Shown: piece after piece, positions 12,306-23,659 of the stretch
How positions within the stretch are numbered: the first letter of the stretch is position 1
How the letters are laid out: each line of letters opens with the position of its first letter
Assembly (NCBI GenBank): GCA_023630585.1
Contig: CM042540.1
Location: 18,522,074-18,586,073, forward strand
Direction: 5' to 3'
Length of the DNA: 64,000 nt
Source of the DNA: Cranoglanis bouderius
Lineage: Eukaryota > Chordata > Actinopteri > Siluriformes > Cranoglanididae
Notes under the pieces: model-generated
The model's database searches: none
Seen by the model: the letters and a program-made list of their open reading frames with translations, nothing else
Told to the model about the DNA's origin: nothing
Made by a program: the position numbers and the translations under genes

Positions 12306-13321
12306 CAGGGGTGGACAATACTTGAGTACCTGTACTTCGTTACTTTACTTAAGTATTATTTTGCCGTATTTTATACCTTATTTGAGCAGTATTGAAATTG
12401 AATACTTGTACTCTTATTTAGTTACATTTCCAAGAAAAAAATCTTTACTCCTTACATTATTCAAAGTACTTGTTACAAATCTCAAAGGTTTCTTCTCTCA
12501 TCCAGCCAATGACGCTATACCTCAGTTTGATCTCAGTTTATCATCTGACCATAAAAGAGTAGCATCCTATAAAGTTCATCAGTGTGGAAAACAAAACTTT
12601 CAATTATCGTGCCAATTCATCACTGGCTGTGACCTTCTCGTAGCAGTTAGCAGTATCCATGTACTCCTGAATATGGCTAAGCCACTGGACTGCAGTGTGG
12701 AACTTGAGAATGAGCGCCCCTGGCCCTACCTCAGTAAAATGTTTCAATACACTCGAGTAAGCAAAGACTCGTATAAAATGAGGCGTCTCCTTTTTGCCTC
12801 CCTAGAAAGTATGAACTCCATCTAATTTGAAAAAGCATGTTGAGGTAAGTTTAGCCTATTTTTTAACATTAACTAGGTTTTCTTTGCTAATGCCAGGTTA
12901 GGCTAAGCACTGATTCCAGTAGCAAACACACATTGGCTAGGGAGTAAGTCAAACTCTAGCTAATGTTAATATTGCAAAGCTGCAGACATTGAATGTATTT
13001 TTAGGCAAAACTGCATAGTTGCTATAGAATAAAAATCTTCTAACAGATGTGGATAACCAATAACAGTTCTTTTTCACATGAAAACATGGCATTAACTTAT
13101 TTTCTTCAGTAAAAAAAAACATTTTACTTTTTTTTTATTTTATTTTATTTTTTTATACTTGACCAATTAAAATTAGCAACTTTTTAAGTTCACTAGAATA
13201 CGTTTTTCGGTTGGATACTTCTACTTGTAACTGAGTAAGATTTTGTCACATTATCTGTACTTTCCTTTAACTATAATGTCTCAGTATTGTCTCAGTAATT
13301 ATCTCAGTTTGTCTGTCACTG
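12306..13321 (+). mobile_element. hAT-type element inserted in a SINE
   Basis: The left end reads CAGGGGTGGACAATACTTGA, a hAT-like terminus, followed by repeated TACTT/AGTA words of subterminal type. The right portion contains the opposing TACTTCTACTTGTAACTGAG. The host SINE is interrupted at TTTATCC, which occurs at 12300-12306 and 13322-13328. That fits a decayed 8-bp hAT duplication. At about 1 kb it lacks the large catalytic exon and keeps only an N-terminal exon. Confidence 0.75.
12673..12844 (+). pseudogene. hAT transposase 5' exon fossil (BED-finger region)
   Basis: From an ATG at 12673 the frame reads MAKPLDCSVELENERPWPYL and on through MFQYTRVSKDSYKM. The acidic start, the WPYL aromatic block and a following zinc-ligand segment resemble the N-terminus of BED-finger hAT transposases. 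One expected Cys codon reads Arg (MRRLL) and the next Cys lies one frame away because of an extra T near 12797, so the finger is broken. The exon stops at a perfect splice donor (GAG|GTAAGT, 12844/12845), suggesting that the parent element carried an intron here. No downstream exons remain. Confidence 0.6.
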
Positions 13322-13409
13322 TTTATCCAAAGCACCTTACAATTGAGCAGATAAGGGTTAATCAATCAGTAGCCCAAAACCTTAACCACTGAGCCATCGT
13401 TACCCTTAG

Positions 13410-14158
13410 AGTCTGACAAAGAAAAAGAGCCATTCCAGTGTTCTTCCAGGGTTCTTTGTATAAATTAAGGTTTTTAGCTTCTAAATAGGGTTCTGTTTGG
13501 AATCTTTCTATTAGGTTCCCCACGTCAGACCCTGATGAAGATCCTTGAAGGTTCTAGATAAAAAAAATTTTAAAAAAATTAATAGTACATTTTTGCAGAT
13601 CATCCGGAGTGTGAAAATACCAAAATATGAGAAAATGCAGAATACATAAGGAAATAGATAATGCATATGTTTAGTGTTCTTTCATGGAACTGTGAGTTTT
13701 TATTGAAAACTCAATAAAAAGACAGCCACATTCCACTACCTGGGCTCCAGTAAAGAAAAGTGTTTTAATGCTTGTCAAGCATGGGGCTTGGAAGGTGGCA
13801 TGTCATGCGGTACTTGTGGCTCAAAGTGCTTATTTTATAGTGTGGGATTTGACCATTGTCATTAAGTAATTCAGGCACGTGGACAGAACACAGCAGGCAA
13901 GTAACACTGGTAAACAGGAAGATTGAGGACAAGTCAGGCAGCTGCATTCTGGATTATTTGGGAAAATATGTTATGGCATGTGAAGGAAGACCAGCCAGGA
14001 GCCAGTCGGAGAAGTCAAGTCTGGAGATGACAAGGGACTGAACAAGCAACTCAGTGGAATGTAATTAGGCAGTATCCACTACCAAAGCTGTTGGCATAAG
14101 TTATTTGGAGGGATTTACTTTTCAAACATTTATTAGTTTATCACCTGCAACTTCTCTC
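13410..14158. other. Unassigned DNA with GGTTCT-rich stretch
   Basis: From 13440 to 13555 the words GGTTCT, TTCTTT and AGGTTC recur irregularly, resembling fish repeats built on GGGTTCTT. No gene is supported. Confidence 0.35.
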
Positions 14159-14160
14159 TA

Positions 14161-14464
14161 GGCAGCATGGTGGTGCGGCAGATATCTCATTGCTCCAAGG
14201 TTCCTGATTCAATCCTGAGCTCTGGTTACCATCTGAGTTTCACATGTTCTATCTATGTCTGTGTGAGTTTATTCCAGGATCTCTGGTTTCCTTTCATCTC
14301 CAAAAAATGTCCCAGTAAGTGGAATGGCTACTCCAATAAATTGCCTAGGTATGAATCTCTAAATTGTCCCTAGTTGTGAATGTGTGTGTTCTTGATGTCC
14401 TGAGATGGATTGACATCCTATCCAGAGTTACTGAAGATGAATGAATGAATGAATGAATGAATGA
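14161..14464 (+). repeat. SINE family 2
   Basis: Head GGCAGCATGGTGGTGCGGCAG, tRNA-like B-box remnant GATTCAATCC, body with TGAGTTT, TCCAGGATCTCTGGTTTCC and AATTGCC, and a pure (GAAT)n tail at 14437-14464. The same layout occurs at 50728 and 51181. Tail purity contrasts with a diverged body. Confidence 0.78.
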
Positions 14465-14469
14465 TCTTC

Positions 14470-15414
14470 TGTCTACTTTAACCATCTCCTTTAAGTCCAC
14501 TGACGTTTGGCTAACAAATGACACATTTATGATGACACAATTTAATGAAGAATTTCAACCTCAAGACACATGACCGACAGCTCCCTTATTTCCGAATAGC
14601 TCAAATGTCTAACACTGAAAAAAATAAAAAATAAAAAATAATAATAATAATTCTTAGCAAGTGAAAACATCTTTTTCCAGTTATCTGAAGCATTTTGTTA
14701 CAGTTATTGCTGCTAAAGGTGGCACAATGAGGTTTTATGTTTAAGGGAGCAATTAGTTTTTCACACATTGGTGATAGGTGTTGGATAACTTTTTTGCTTC
14801 AATAAAAAAAATAATAAATAAAAACTGTATTGTGTGTTTACTCAGGTTGCCTTTGTTTTATCTTGTATTTCGTATGAAGATCTAAAACCGTTTAGTATGC
14901 ACTAAAACACTTTTACACACTGTACACATACTTTTTCACAGCACTGTATAATTGTTTTAAATCAGCCACCTCAAAAAAGTATCAGAGCATCTTAGAATAA
15001 AATACATCATCAAAATGTCATCCGTTTTGCGGTTTTCTGATAGAGTAATTCCCCAGCAATTGCACTTGAGATCATCCCTGTTGACTGTAGCATCAGTCTT
15101 ACAGCAGTTTTGACTTTGGTTTGTGATTACACTTAATCTCTACCCAATTAACTACCACTGACTTCATGCATAAAATGTTTGTGTGTTTACCCATGCAGAT
15201 CAGCTCGGAGCCTCACCATAGCTGTCATTCACTCACTGCAGTCTTTATTTTCTCATATAAGCTCCATGAGTGTAAATTGCTCACAGTGGTTTGATGCATT
15301 AGACTAAAGTGGTTCAGGTTCATTTGCCATGAATCATGAAAACAAATTGGCTCAATTAAGTGCAAAGGCAATGAGACAGTTATTAGCAAGAGACCGTTCT
15401 CAGTCCTGGTCTCA
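14470..15414. other. AT-rich unassigned DNA
   Basis: Contains A-rich simple sequence near 14620-14650 and 14798-14822. The stretch 15215-15415 looks less degenerate and holds words such as CAAATTGGCTCAATTAAG typical of conserved non-coding DNA, but conservation cannot be tested here. Confidence 0.3.
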
Positions 15415-15415
15415 A

Positions 15416-15416
<1 letters not shown>

Positions 15417-15476
<60 letters not shown>
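15417..15476. repeat. (GT)30 microsatellite
   Basis: A pure tract ending in GCGCACGCACGTGC, a purine-pyrimidine alternation that extends the Z-DNA-prone stretch to about 15488. Confidence 0.94.
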
Positions 15477-15479
<3 letters not shown>

Positions 15480-15769
15480 ACGCACGTGCCTGTGTAGCGG
15501 CAGATCACGAGACACAGGGCCCGGCTGGGCCACAGTGTGTTTGACTGATTGTAAACCAGTGAGCCCTGGCTAGTCTCATTGAGCTGTAGCCTGTGTAAGA
15601 GCGAGCCTGGCCAGTGTATTCTTGCTGTGTGATAGAGGACTGAAAGGCAGCACACACTAATATGTCTCCTGCCTGACTTGTCTCTCTGAAGCTTTTCCAG
15701 TTCAACAGATCTGTTTACAGTGCAGAGAGAACACATTTATTGTGTTTACTGGGATTTATGCAGAGTGCA

Positions 15770-15771
<2 letters not shown>

Positions 15772-15848
<77 letters not shown>
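15772..15848. repeat. (GT)38 microsatellite
   Basis: A pure 77-bp tract, the second long GT array within 360 bp. Confidence 0.95.
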
Positions 15849-15849
<1 letters not shown>

Positions 15850-16237
15850 ATACAGTGAGTACAGAAGCTGAGGTGTATGTGTGACTACCTGTATAAGTGT
15901 ATATCTAGTGCACTTTTTATATAATGGAATCATGCTAGACTGCTTTGTGCACAATATCTCAGCAGAGTACTCTTGCACACCAGTGGGCTAGGACAGTGTC
16001 AGTGACACAGTACAGGACTGTTGTTTATTCCAGAGCCGCCTCTCAGGGTCTGTCGTCCCATTAGAACATCAGGTTCTTCAGCAGGGCCAAGGAAAGTTGA
16101 GGGTCACAATGGCTCCTGCATTCCATCTGCAAACTTCATTCAGGCATCACACAATCCTAGAGGCTTTATCTCAAATAGGTCTCTATAAAAGATGATTTCT
16201 TTTCCCCAAAATTCTGTTTTAAATTCTCTCACATTTA

Positions 16238-16537
16238 GGGGCTTAGTGGTTAGCACATTTGCCTTGCACCTTTGTGGTTGGGGGTTGGAATCCCACCTCC
16301 GCCCTGTGTGTGCAGAGCTTTCATGTTCTCCCCATGCTTCGGGGGTCTCCTCCGGGTACTCTGGGTAGTCCAAAGACTACATCAGCGTTGTAGGCTGATC
16401 GGCATTTCCAAATTGTCCATATTGTGTGAAAATGTGTGTGATTGTACCCTGTGATGGATTGGCACCCCATCCAGGGAGTCCTCCAGGCTCCCCCACAACC
16501 CTGTGTAGGATAAGTGGTATGGAAAATGGATGGAAGG
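16238..16537 (+). repeat. tRNA-derived SINE family 1 with 15-bp target duplication
   Basis: Perfect direct repeats ATTCTCTCACATTTA flank the unit (16223-16237 and 16538-16552). Head GGGGCTTAGTGGTTAGCAC is followed about 40 bp later by a B-box-like GGTTGGAATCCC, then the shared body and the tail AAAATGGATGGAAGG. Target repeats of this length are expected from LINE-driven retroposition, which identifies the family as a SINE rather than a DNA transposon. Confidence 0.9.
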
Positions 16538-16609
16538 ATTCTCTCACATTTAAATTATTGAGTTTCTATGGCTGTATTAAAGTATTAAAATACCACGATT
16601 CCCTAGAGA

Positions 16610-16715
16610 TGGATGTGGTCCCTCAATGTTTTCTTGCCACTGGCATCTTTGGCTTGTTCATTAGGGGACTAGACCCTGATTTTTGTAAAGCTGCTTTGTG
16701 ACAATAATTATTATA
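16610..16715 (+). repeat. LINE/SINE 3'-tail-like repeat
   Basis: Shares CTTGCCACTGGCATCTTTGG, GGCTTGTTCATTAGGG and GTAAAGCTGCTTTGTGACAA with the tails at 10290 and 21780. It is strongly 5'-truncated, as expected for LINE-type insertions. Confidence 0.6.
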
Positions 16716-16917
16716 TCACATTTATTAATTAGTAATAAATAATTAATTTTTGGTTTTATTTTTTAATTCATATTTTTATACTCAGAGAAACACAAGTATG
16801 GAACGCAATAGAGGTAAACTACAAATCTCTACTACTGTACATATGTCTACTTTTCATTTCATTAAACAAGAATCCATTTTATTACTGCTAATAAAGGCAT
16901 ATTAAGTCATTATTGCA

Positions 16918-17015
16918 TAGGCAAGGCAAGAGTACAGTATTTGTATAGCACATTTCGTACACAGAGGTCATTCAAAGTGCTTTACATAGGAGAAAAGATC
17001 AATAAAATGAGAAAA
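16918..17015 (-). repeat. LINE-like 3' end, minus strand
   Basis: On the minus strand it reads GTAAAGCACTTTGAATGACC, then GTGCTATACAAATACTGT, then a CTTGCCTTGCC tail. This matches the common fish 3' end in which an AAAGTGC...CTATACAAATA block precedes short tail repeats. Only the end is present. Confidence 0.5.
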
Positions 17016-17278
17016 AGATAAGGAAATTGAACAATAAAAAGAAATCAAGTTGAATAAATAAAATAGAAGACATATAAATGAAGATTAAAATACAGTTTAC
17101 AGTTTTGTAAATTGCAAAATACATATTGCTAATACATTTGTAACTGTTACAAGAAAATGGAAATAAATAACTGTTAACTGTGATTGTGCGTTAATAAGCA
17201 GCACTTGCTTTTCCAACTTTTGACTGACACTTAATGCGCTCATTTTGTTTGTACTTACCCGATAATTTATTTGATTTT

Positions 17279-17550
17279 ACAACCCCAATTCCAAAAAAGT
17301 TGGGACACTGTGTAAAATGTAAATAAAAACAGAATGCAATGATTTGCAAATCTCATAAACCCATATGTTATTCAGAACATTATAAGGAATTATAAGGAGT
17401 ACATAAAGAGTCAAAGCTGAAAGCTGAAAACAACATTTGCAGGTGTTGTGAGTGAGGCATGAGTGAAGCTGCCTTCTGCTGATGAGTTGCAGTCGATATA
17501 GATCCTGTGGTGTGAAATAGCGAAGGCCTTTTTCAGGTTTCTGGGCCATC
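17279..17550 (-). mobile_element. Single end of a TIR element (ACAACCCCAATTCC family)
   Basis: The stretch starting ACAACCCCAATTCC then AAAAAAGTTGGGACACTGTG resembles the terminal region of an abundant fish DNA-transposon family. The facing inverted copy is not found downstream, so it is a one-ended remnant. An open 90-codon minus-strand frame crosses it, but I recognise no transposase motif in it. Confidence 0.5.
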
Positions 17551-17960
17551 CCTAGCTAATATCGCGGCTGTTTGATGGCTGTGCAGGTTGAGTGTTTTAG
17601 CATATTGTGAAAAAACTGTGTCGGCTATAAGCTTGTTAGTGCTGACTCATATGGATTCAGGTTGCGTCCTCATTTTGAATGTAATAGCGTGATTGCTTCG
17701 CTTTTTAACAGTTTTGGTGGTGCGATACAGCTCCTGGATGTGGGAGGACGATCCTGTTTTATTGTCTTGACCAACATTTCTAATTCTCATATTAATGGTA
17801 ATACATGACACAATGTGTTTCTGGTAAAACTAGTGATAAAGGCATGTATTTAGAATTGTGTGTGGGTGTGTGTGTTTGTTTGAAAGACTGGGTGCTGCTG
17901 GGCTTCACAGCTGTGTCATGATGCTGTTCCGGGAAAAACTGGACATGTAAATGTTTACTG
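17551..17960. other. Unassigned DNA
   Basis: No recognised repeat or gene. It may be interior sequence of the preceding element, but this cannot be shown. Confidence 0.3.
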
Positions 17961-17961
17961 G

Positions 17962-17963
<2 letters not shown>

Positions 17964-18027
<64 letters not shown>
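17964..18027. repeat. (GT)32 microsatellite
   Basis: A pure 64-bp tract. Confidence 0.95.
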
Positions 18028-18028
<1 letters not shown>

Positions 18029-18333
18029 ATCCTTGTCCCCTCTCTCAAGCATGTGACGTGTCATCCTGGCAGTCAGAACTGGATTGTATGTAAAGAATCA
18101 GGCACGACTCATCTCAGGCAGTGAAAAAGCATCATTCTGCTCCTCTGTCTTTTTATCTCTCTCACTGTAGTTACTGTGTAATGGATCTCCTGTGGATGGA
18201 GACATATGGTGATGGTGATGGTCCCTCTCCTCACGCAATCCGCCCAGACTCCATGCACATGGGTCTTCTCAACGCCATACAGACTAAACATGCTTAGCCT
18301 GGCCTTGTTCCAGCTTTACCCGAATCTTAGGCG

Positions 18334-18336
<3 letters not shown>

Positions 18337-18396
<60 letters not shown>
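18337..18396. repeat. (CA)30 microsatellite
   Basis: A pure tract in the opposite orientation to the (GT)32 array 310 bp upstream, so the two could pair in single-stranded DNA. Confidence 0.95.
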
Positions 18397-18398
<2 letters not shown>

Positions 18399-18399
18399 G

Positions 18400-18815
18400 T
18401 CTGAGAGATGAATGTCCCAGGAGTCTTCTGCACTTCTCAATAGAGCGGGTCAAAGCTTGCGACAGCATACATCAGAATGTCACATTGAACTTCACCTGCG
18501 CTTCTCTCATATAACTGCATGTCTGGGGGAAACGAGTCTAGTTTAACTACATTTCCCACAACCTGTAACTGTTCAACTTCAACTTGTGGCTATCCTACTG
18601 ACAGGATGAGATTCCACGTTGTCTTTAAAGCATCGCTGATTCTCAGTTCTTTAAAGGAGAGTTTCAGTTTGCTTCCTGTGAAACTAGAGACATCAGGTAA
18701 CTGATAACTGGATGATTCCATGATTGCCATTTGTGTCAAACTGATATTACATTTACAGATATTTATCTAAATTAAAAGACATTTTAAACATGGGTAACAA
18801 CAACCTTCATGACAA
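18400..18815. other. Unassigned DNA
   Basis: No supported gene or repeat before the TA-flanked Tc1 element. Confidence 0.3.
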
Positions 18816-18818
18816 TTA

Positions 18819-20368
18819 CAGTGGGGGAAAAAGTATTTGACCCCCTGCTGATTTTGTACGTTTGCCCACTGACAAAGAAATGATCAGTCTATACTTTTAA
18901 TGGTAGGTGTATTTTAACAGTGAGAGACAGAATAAATATATTCTAAAATATAAATATAAATATAAATTGATTTGCATTTTAATGAGAGAAATAAGTATTT
19001 GATCCCCTATCAATCAGCAAGATTTCTGGCTCCCAGGTGTCTTTTACACAGATAACGAGCTGAGATTAGGAGCACTCTCTTAAAGGGAGTGCTCCTAATC
19101 TCAGTTTGTTACCTGTATAAAAGACACCTGTCCACAGAAGCAATCAATCAATCAGATTCCAAACTCTCCACCATGGAGAGTTTTTGTTTTACAAAAAAGT
19201 TTTTAAAAATTGGGGTTATACAGCCTGGAATGGGCTACATCGCCAAGCAGCTTGGTGAGAAGGTGACAACAGTTGGTGCGATTATTCGCAAATGGAAGAA
19301 ACTGTCAGTCTTCCTTGGTCTGGGGCTCCATGCAAGATCTCACATCGTGGAGTTTCAGTGATCATGAGAACGGTGTGGAATCAGCCCAGAACTACACGGG
19401 AGGATCTTGTTAATGATCTCAAGGCAGCTGGGACCATAGTCACCAAGAAAACAATTGGTAACACACCACGCCGTGAAGGACTGAAATCCTGCAGCTCCCG
19501 CAAGGTCCCCCTGCTCAAGAAAGCACATGTACAGGCCCGTCTGAAGTTTGCCTGAATGATTCAAAGGAGAACTGGGTGAAAGTGTTGTGGTCAGATGAGA
19601 CCAAAATCGAGCTCTTTGGCATCAACTCAACTTGCCGTGTTTGGAGGAGGAGGAATGCTGCCTATGACCCCAAAAACATCATCCCCACTGTCAAACATGG
19701 AGGTGGGAACATTATGCTTTGGGGGTGTTTTTCTGCTAAGGGGACAGGACAACTGCACCGCATCAAAGGGACAATGGACGGGGCCATGTACCGTCAAATC
19801 TTGGGTGAGAACCTCCTTCCCTCAGCCAGGGCATTGAAAATGGGTCGTGGATGGGTATTCCAGCATGACAATGACCCAAAACACACAGCCAAGGCAACAA
19901 AGGAGTGGCTCAAGAAGAAGCTCATTAAGGTCCTGGAGTGGCCTAGCCAGTCTCCAGACCTTAAACCCATAGAAAATCTGTAGAGGGAGCTGAAGGTTTG
20001 AGTTGCCAAATGTCAGCCTCGAGACCTTAATGACTTGGAGAGGATCTGCAAAGAGGAGTGGGACAAAATCCCTCCTGAGATGTGTGCAAACCTGGTGGCC
20101 AACTACAAGAAACATCTGACGTCTGTGATTGCCAACACAGGTTTTGCCACCAAGTACTAAGTCGAAGGGGTCAAATACTTATTTCCCTCATTAAAATGCA
20201 AATCAATTTATAACTTTTTTGAAATGCGTTTTTTCTGGATATTTTTGTTGTTATTCTGTCTCTCACTGTTAAAATACACCTACCATTAAAATTATAGACT
20301 GATCATTTCTTTGTCAGTGGGCAAACGTACAAAATCAGCAGGGGATCAAATACTTTTTTCCCCCACTG
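18819..20368 (+). mobile_element. Near full-length Tc1-like element, 1550 bp
   Basis: Ends CAGTGGGGG...CCCCCACTG with TA on both sides (18817-18818, 20369-20370). Outer repeats at the termini and inner repeats at about 18991-19008 and 20166-20183 (core AAGTATTTGATCCCC and its inverse) form IR/DR ends. The length is typical of Tc1 elements. The transposase between them is broken, so the copy is not autonomous. It belongs to the same family as 3693-4600. Confidence 0.93.
19173..20160 (+). pseudogene. Tc1 DD34E transposase, frameshifted
   Basis: Runs in three frames. The first (to about 19300) holds the N-terminal helix-turn-helix part MGYIAKQLGEKVTTVGAIIR. The second (19292-19555) holds the second DNA-binding region (NQPRTTREDLVNDLKAAGT). 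The third (19576-19983) holds the catalytic core: D1 in WSDETKIELFG, D2 in QHDNDPKH and the Glu in PIENL, with 34 residues between D2 and Glu. A stop at 19981-19983 replaces the Trp codon after IENL, and the C-terminus continues to a natural stop at 20158-20160. The three catalytic residues are intact. Disabling changes are two frameshifts (near 19300 and 19556), the stop, and a diverged N-terminus before MGY. Confidence 0.92.
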
Positions 20369-20370
20369 TA

Positions 20371-21770
20371 TGTGCATATGTCAGATAAATAATTATAACC
20401 TATGTAGAGCAGTAAGAAAAAAGCATTTTTGCCTGTCCCTGCTCACTATAACTTCGCTTTACCTTAAAATATACTTTATACAAAAATCAATTATTTTTGT
20501 ATTAACCCTTTAACCTTCTTCTCAACCGTTTGGTAGAGCACATTTTGAGTCACTACATCTTATTGAAAAATGTGTTGAACTTAACTCAGCTTGACTCAGC
20601 CATCTCTACCAGTCGGTTTAGATATGTTATGTTAAAAACATTCACTAAATGTAGCTGTGTCTTGAAATAGTGTGCCTTTTCAGTTTGCCTCCTTACAGAA
20701 AGTTAGCAACAAGAAAGACATCTGCCTCTGGGTTTTATTAGATTTTTCTAAAAGATTTTGGTATTTGGTATACTTTTACCATGAAGTGACTTATGGCCTA
20801 TACTAAAAAAAAAAACTGTGGGGTCTGTTAAAAAAAATAAACATTGATTGTTGTTGTTATTGCCCCAAGGAAATTTTTTTAAAAATGCAAAGAAAACAAT
20901 TTTCCATTGCTTTTTCTTAAGTGAGGATGTAACGTGTGAATCCATTTATCATATCATGCCTGAAACATCCTTTTCTATAACTCATCATTATGAGAAAAAT
21001 GTAGATTTTATTTGTGACCCAGACCATTCACTCAACCCTGTTACCTCACATTCACCCTTATGAAATATTTGCAATATTTCACAAGACACATGCTCAACAG
21101 GAAGTTGCATCATCCAATTTCCTGAAGATCATGAGAAGAAGAAAACAATGTTCCCTCATTCATTTTTATTTATTTTCAGTGATATTGTGATAGTGACTGA
21201 CAACCCTGTTACCGAAATTATACACTGAAAAGTAAATTATTAATTAAGAAATTGACTTTAGGAAAACTTTACACTGACCATATGATTAATTAATTAATCA
21301 CATTTTGTGTATTAGCTAATTCTATGCTAAAAAGCGTACCCAGGTTTACTTTTTTACAGGTTTTTTTTTATTTATAACCTAAATGCAGCCACTGACAGCA
21401 GAGAAACAGAGGGGGGAAATTGTTTTATTGCTCCCTGATATGGGTTAACACATTTGGTTAGATGGTTAAATACATGCTTTCTTAGATTCAGTGTTAAACA
21501 GTTATCTTTTTTAAATGTGTGTTGTTGTTTTTTTTTCTTTTTTCAACCTGGACCATTTAGTTTTATCCACCATCTTTGGGGGAAATTCACACAGTACTTA
21601 TTTAGATACAGATTTCAGTTTAGGTACTTTTTGTTCTTCTCTCTCTCTCTCTCTCTCTCTAGTATCTCACACCACAGCCTAACTGATTAGTCTGGTTGGT
21701 ATTTCTGTGATGATATGGTCTGCAACTTATGCACAAATTTCAAGGCCTTGTAGCTCATGTAGGTCTCAGA
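20371..21770. other. AT-rich unassigned DNA
   Basis: No supported gene. Contains A- and T-runs (20803-20814, 21361-21370, 21530-21540) and a short TC tract at 21637-21660. Confidence 0.35.
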
Positions 21771-21779
21771 GGGGTTAAA

Positions 21780-21962
21780 TTATCGTCTCAGGGAATTTTT
21801 CCTTGCCACTGTCACCTCTGGCTTGCTCAATAGGGATACATTTTTTAATTTATATGTTAAAAATGTTTATCCTGAATTTATATATTTCTGTAAAGCTGCT
21901 TTGTGACAATGTCCATTGTTAAAAGTGCTCTAGAAATAAAATTGAATTGAATTGAATTAAAT
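21780..21962 (+). repeat. LINE/SINE 3'-tail-like repeat with (ATTGA)n tail
   Basis: CTCAGGGAATTTTTCCTTGCC, then GGCTTGCTCAATAGGG, then GTAAAGCTGCTTTGTGACAA and a short AATTGAATTG tail. It is homologous to the copies ending at 10500 and 16715. Confidence 0.65.
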
Positions 21963-21964
21963 TA

Positions 21965-22940
21965 TTGACCCAGTCATGGTACGAATGATCCATTTATCTA
22001 GGTATTGTCAGCATCCTAAACATAAATTTATTTGAATTTTTTAAATGAAGCAGCTAACTACTTCATATAAGTAGTGTAGTTCACGCCAACTTTGTCCTAC
22101 TTCTGATAGTTTCCCAGCTCTACATAGATTACACTGACCTCCAGAACTACATTCCATATTTAGGCTGTGTGTTTGTTACTGACATTATAAGATGATCCAT
22201 TGTATCACAATCAGAAAATGTCCTAGTGGGTCACTTCATTGTTTATACTATACAGTAGTGCTGAGTTTGAGTAAATACACTGTAATTGGGACTGAAATGT
22301 TCCTCCTATTTTTCCAAGATTTACCAGTGTTGAAAGATGAACCGTGACCTGTATGTGTCTGAGGGGAAGGAGTGAGAATGTTAGTGTATGAGTGCATTTG
22401 TTTGTGAGACACATCTTATCTAGCTATGCTTATTACTTGTGCCAGAGAAAGGGGTAGAAAACGGACTGTGAGGACAGCATCAGCTGTATGTATATTCTGC
22501 AGGGATCTGAAAGTGGCTGTATACCCATCCTCCCTACTCCCCCTCACTCGTTCCCTCTGCCTTTTTCTCTCTCTGGCAGTTCAGGGCAGATTTCTCCCAC
22601 ACTCATGGACGCTGGGCTGTGTGGCTGTGTGTTTATGTTGGAGCCCGGACTTCCTAGTGGCAGCCTGCACCTATCTAAACATCCCCCCGGCCGCTGCTCT
22701 GTGTTCCCGGTCTCGCACCCCCCCCCCCCCCCCACTTTCTGTCTCTCCTCTTTTTTGCTGGAATTTCTTGGACTTGGACGGAGCGGCTTAAATCAAGAGA
22801 AGGATTCTGAAAGACGAAAGGAGATTTCTTTCACATGGACACATTCCACCGAGCCCTCGTCCATTTCATGTTCCATTCCTCCGTTTCTAAATGGAGAGTT
22901 CCTATGATTCTGACTGAAGTTCCAGCAGGCTGTGGGCCCG
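21965..22940. other. Unassigned DNA; GC-rich from 22540
   Basis: From about 22540 to 22930 base composition rises and CpG is commoner, including a run of about 16 C at 22717-22733. Open frames exist, but none has a convincing start, splice sites or motif. It could hold a promoter or untranslated exon, but I cannot support one. Confidence 0.25.
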
Positions 22941-22942
<2 letters not shown>

Positions 22943-23018
<76 letters not shown>

Positions 23019-23028
23019 CACACACACA
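22943..23028. repeat. (CA)n microsatellite
   Basis: An 86-bp CA tract with one TAGA interruption near 23014. Confidence 0.95.
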
Positions 23029-23029
23029 G

Positions 23030-23455
23030 TATATTCTGACTACCCTAAATTTTAGGGATGCCTTGCTAGCCTGTGTTTCACCAAATAGTCAACCCTGGAC
23101 TCAGCAAAGTGTTGAAGCATTTTACAGGGATCCTGGCCCATTCTGACCTTCCATGTCCTCTACAGTTGTGTTGAGTTGGTGTGGATTTCTACTCAAAATA
23201 CTTTATCTCACCCTTATTGGAAGTCCAGTAGCCTGATGACAGGGCAAGCTACATAATGAGGTATAGTTTTTTTTTAATGGAAATTGCCTGCCACATCTGA
23301 TAAACCTGAAGTAAAACTGTTGTTGTTTTTTAGCTTATCTTGTTGTTTCATTGCTTCATGATAAGACCACAACAATACATTTTAAATATTATAATTTATA
23401 AAGCTTTTCTTGTGTTATATTGCAGTAATAATTCAAATTAACCATATGTCCAGTG
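23030..23455. other. Unassigned DNA
   Basis: No gene or repeat boundary recognised. Confidence 0.3.
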
Positions 23456-23458
23456 CAG

Positions 23459-23657
23459 AGGCTTAGTGGTTAGTATGTTTGCCTCGCACCTCCGGGGTTG
23501 GGGGTTCAGTTCCCACCTCTGCCCTGTGTGCACAGGGTTTGCATGTTCTCTCTGTGCTTTGGGGGTTTCCTCCAGGTACTCCGGTTTCCTCCCCCAGTCC
23601 AAAGACATGCACTGTAGGTTGCTTGGCATCTCTAAATTGTCTACGGTGTGTGAAAAA
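23459..23657 (+). repeat. tRNA-derived SINE family 1, 3'-truncated
   Basis: Well-preserved head with GGCTTAGTGGTTAGTATG and B-box-like GGGTTCAGTTCCC, followed by the body as far as CTAAATTGTCTACGGTGTGT. It then stops without the GATAAGCGG end or tail, which suggests a later deletion rather than ordinary 5' truncation. Confidence 0.8.
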
Positions 23658-23659
23658 GC

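Larger units (their letters stand above)
12195..13407 (-). repeat. tRNA-like SINE (family 3), minus strand, split by a hAT element
   Basis: The right part (13322-13407), read on the minus strand, begins with the tRNA-like head GGCTCAGTGGTTAAGG and runs into GCTTTGGATAAA. The left part (down to about 12195) continues with AGGCTTCAGCCAAATGAGC and tail words CATCTGCCAAATGCC, typical of SINE 3' regions in ostariophysan fishes. The two parts join smoothly if 12306-13321 is removed, with TTTATCC present on both sides. A second tail-like stretch at 12205-12235 suggests two adjacent copies or a duplicated tail. Confidence 0.7.

Noticed and set aside
17277..17549. 90-codon minus-strand frame as a gene
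   Set aside because: It lies in the terminal region of a TIR-element family and translates the end repeat itself.
19089..19361. Intact transposase gene in three overlapping frames
   Set aside because: The frames are pieces of one frameshifted pseudogene with a premature stop, not separate genes.
22426..22907. Overlapping frames of 121 and 139 codons in a GC-rich stretch
   Set aside because: Both cross a run of C whose length sets the frame, both are Pro/Ser-rich without motifs, and neither has a convincing start or splice sites.
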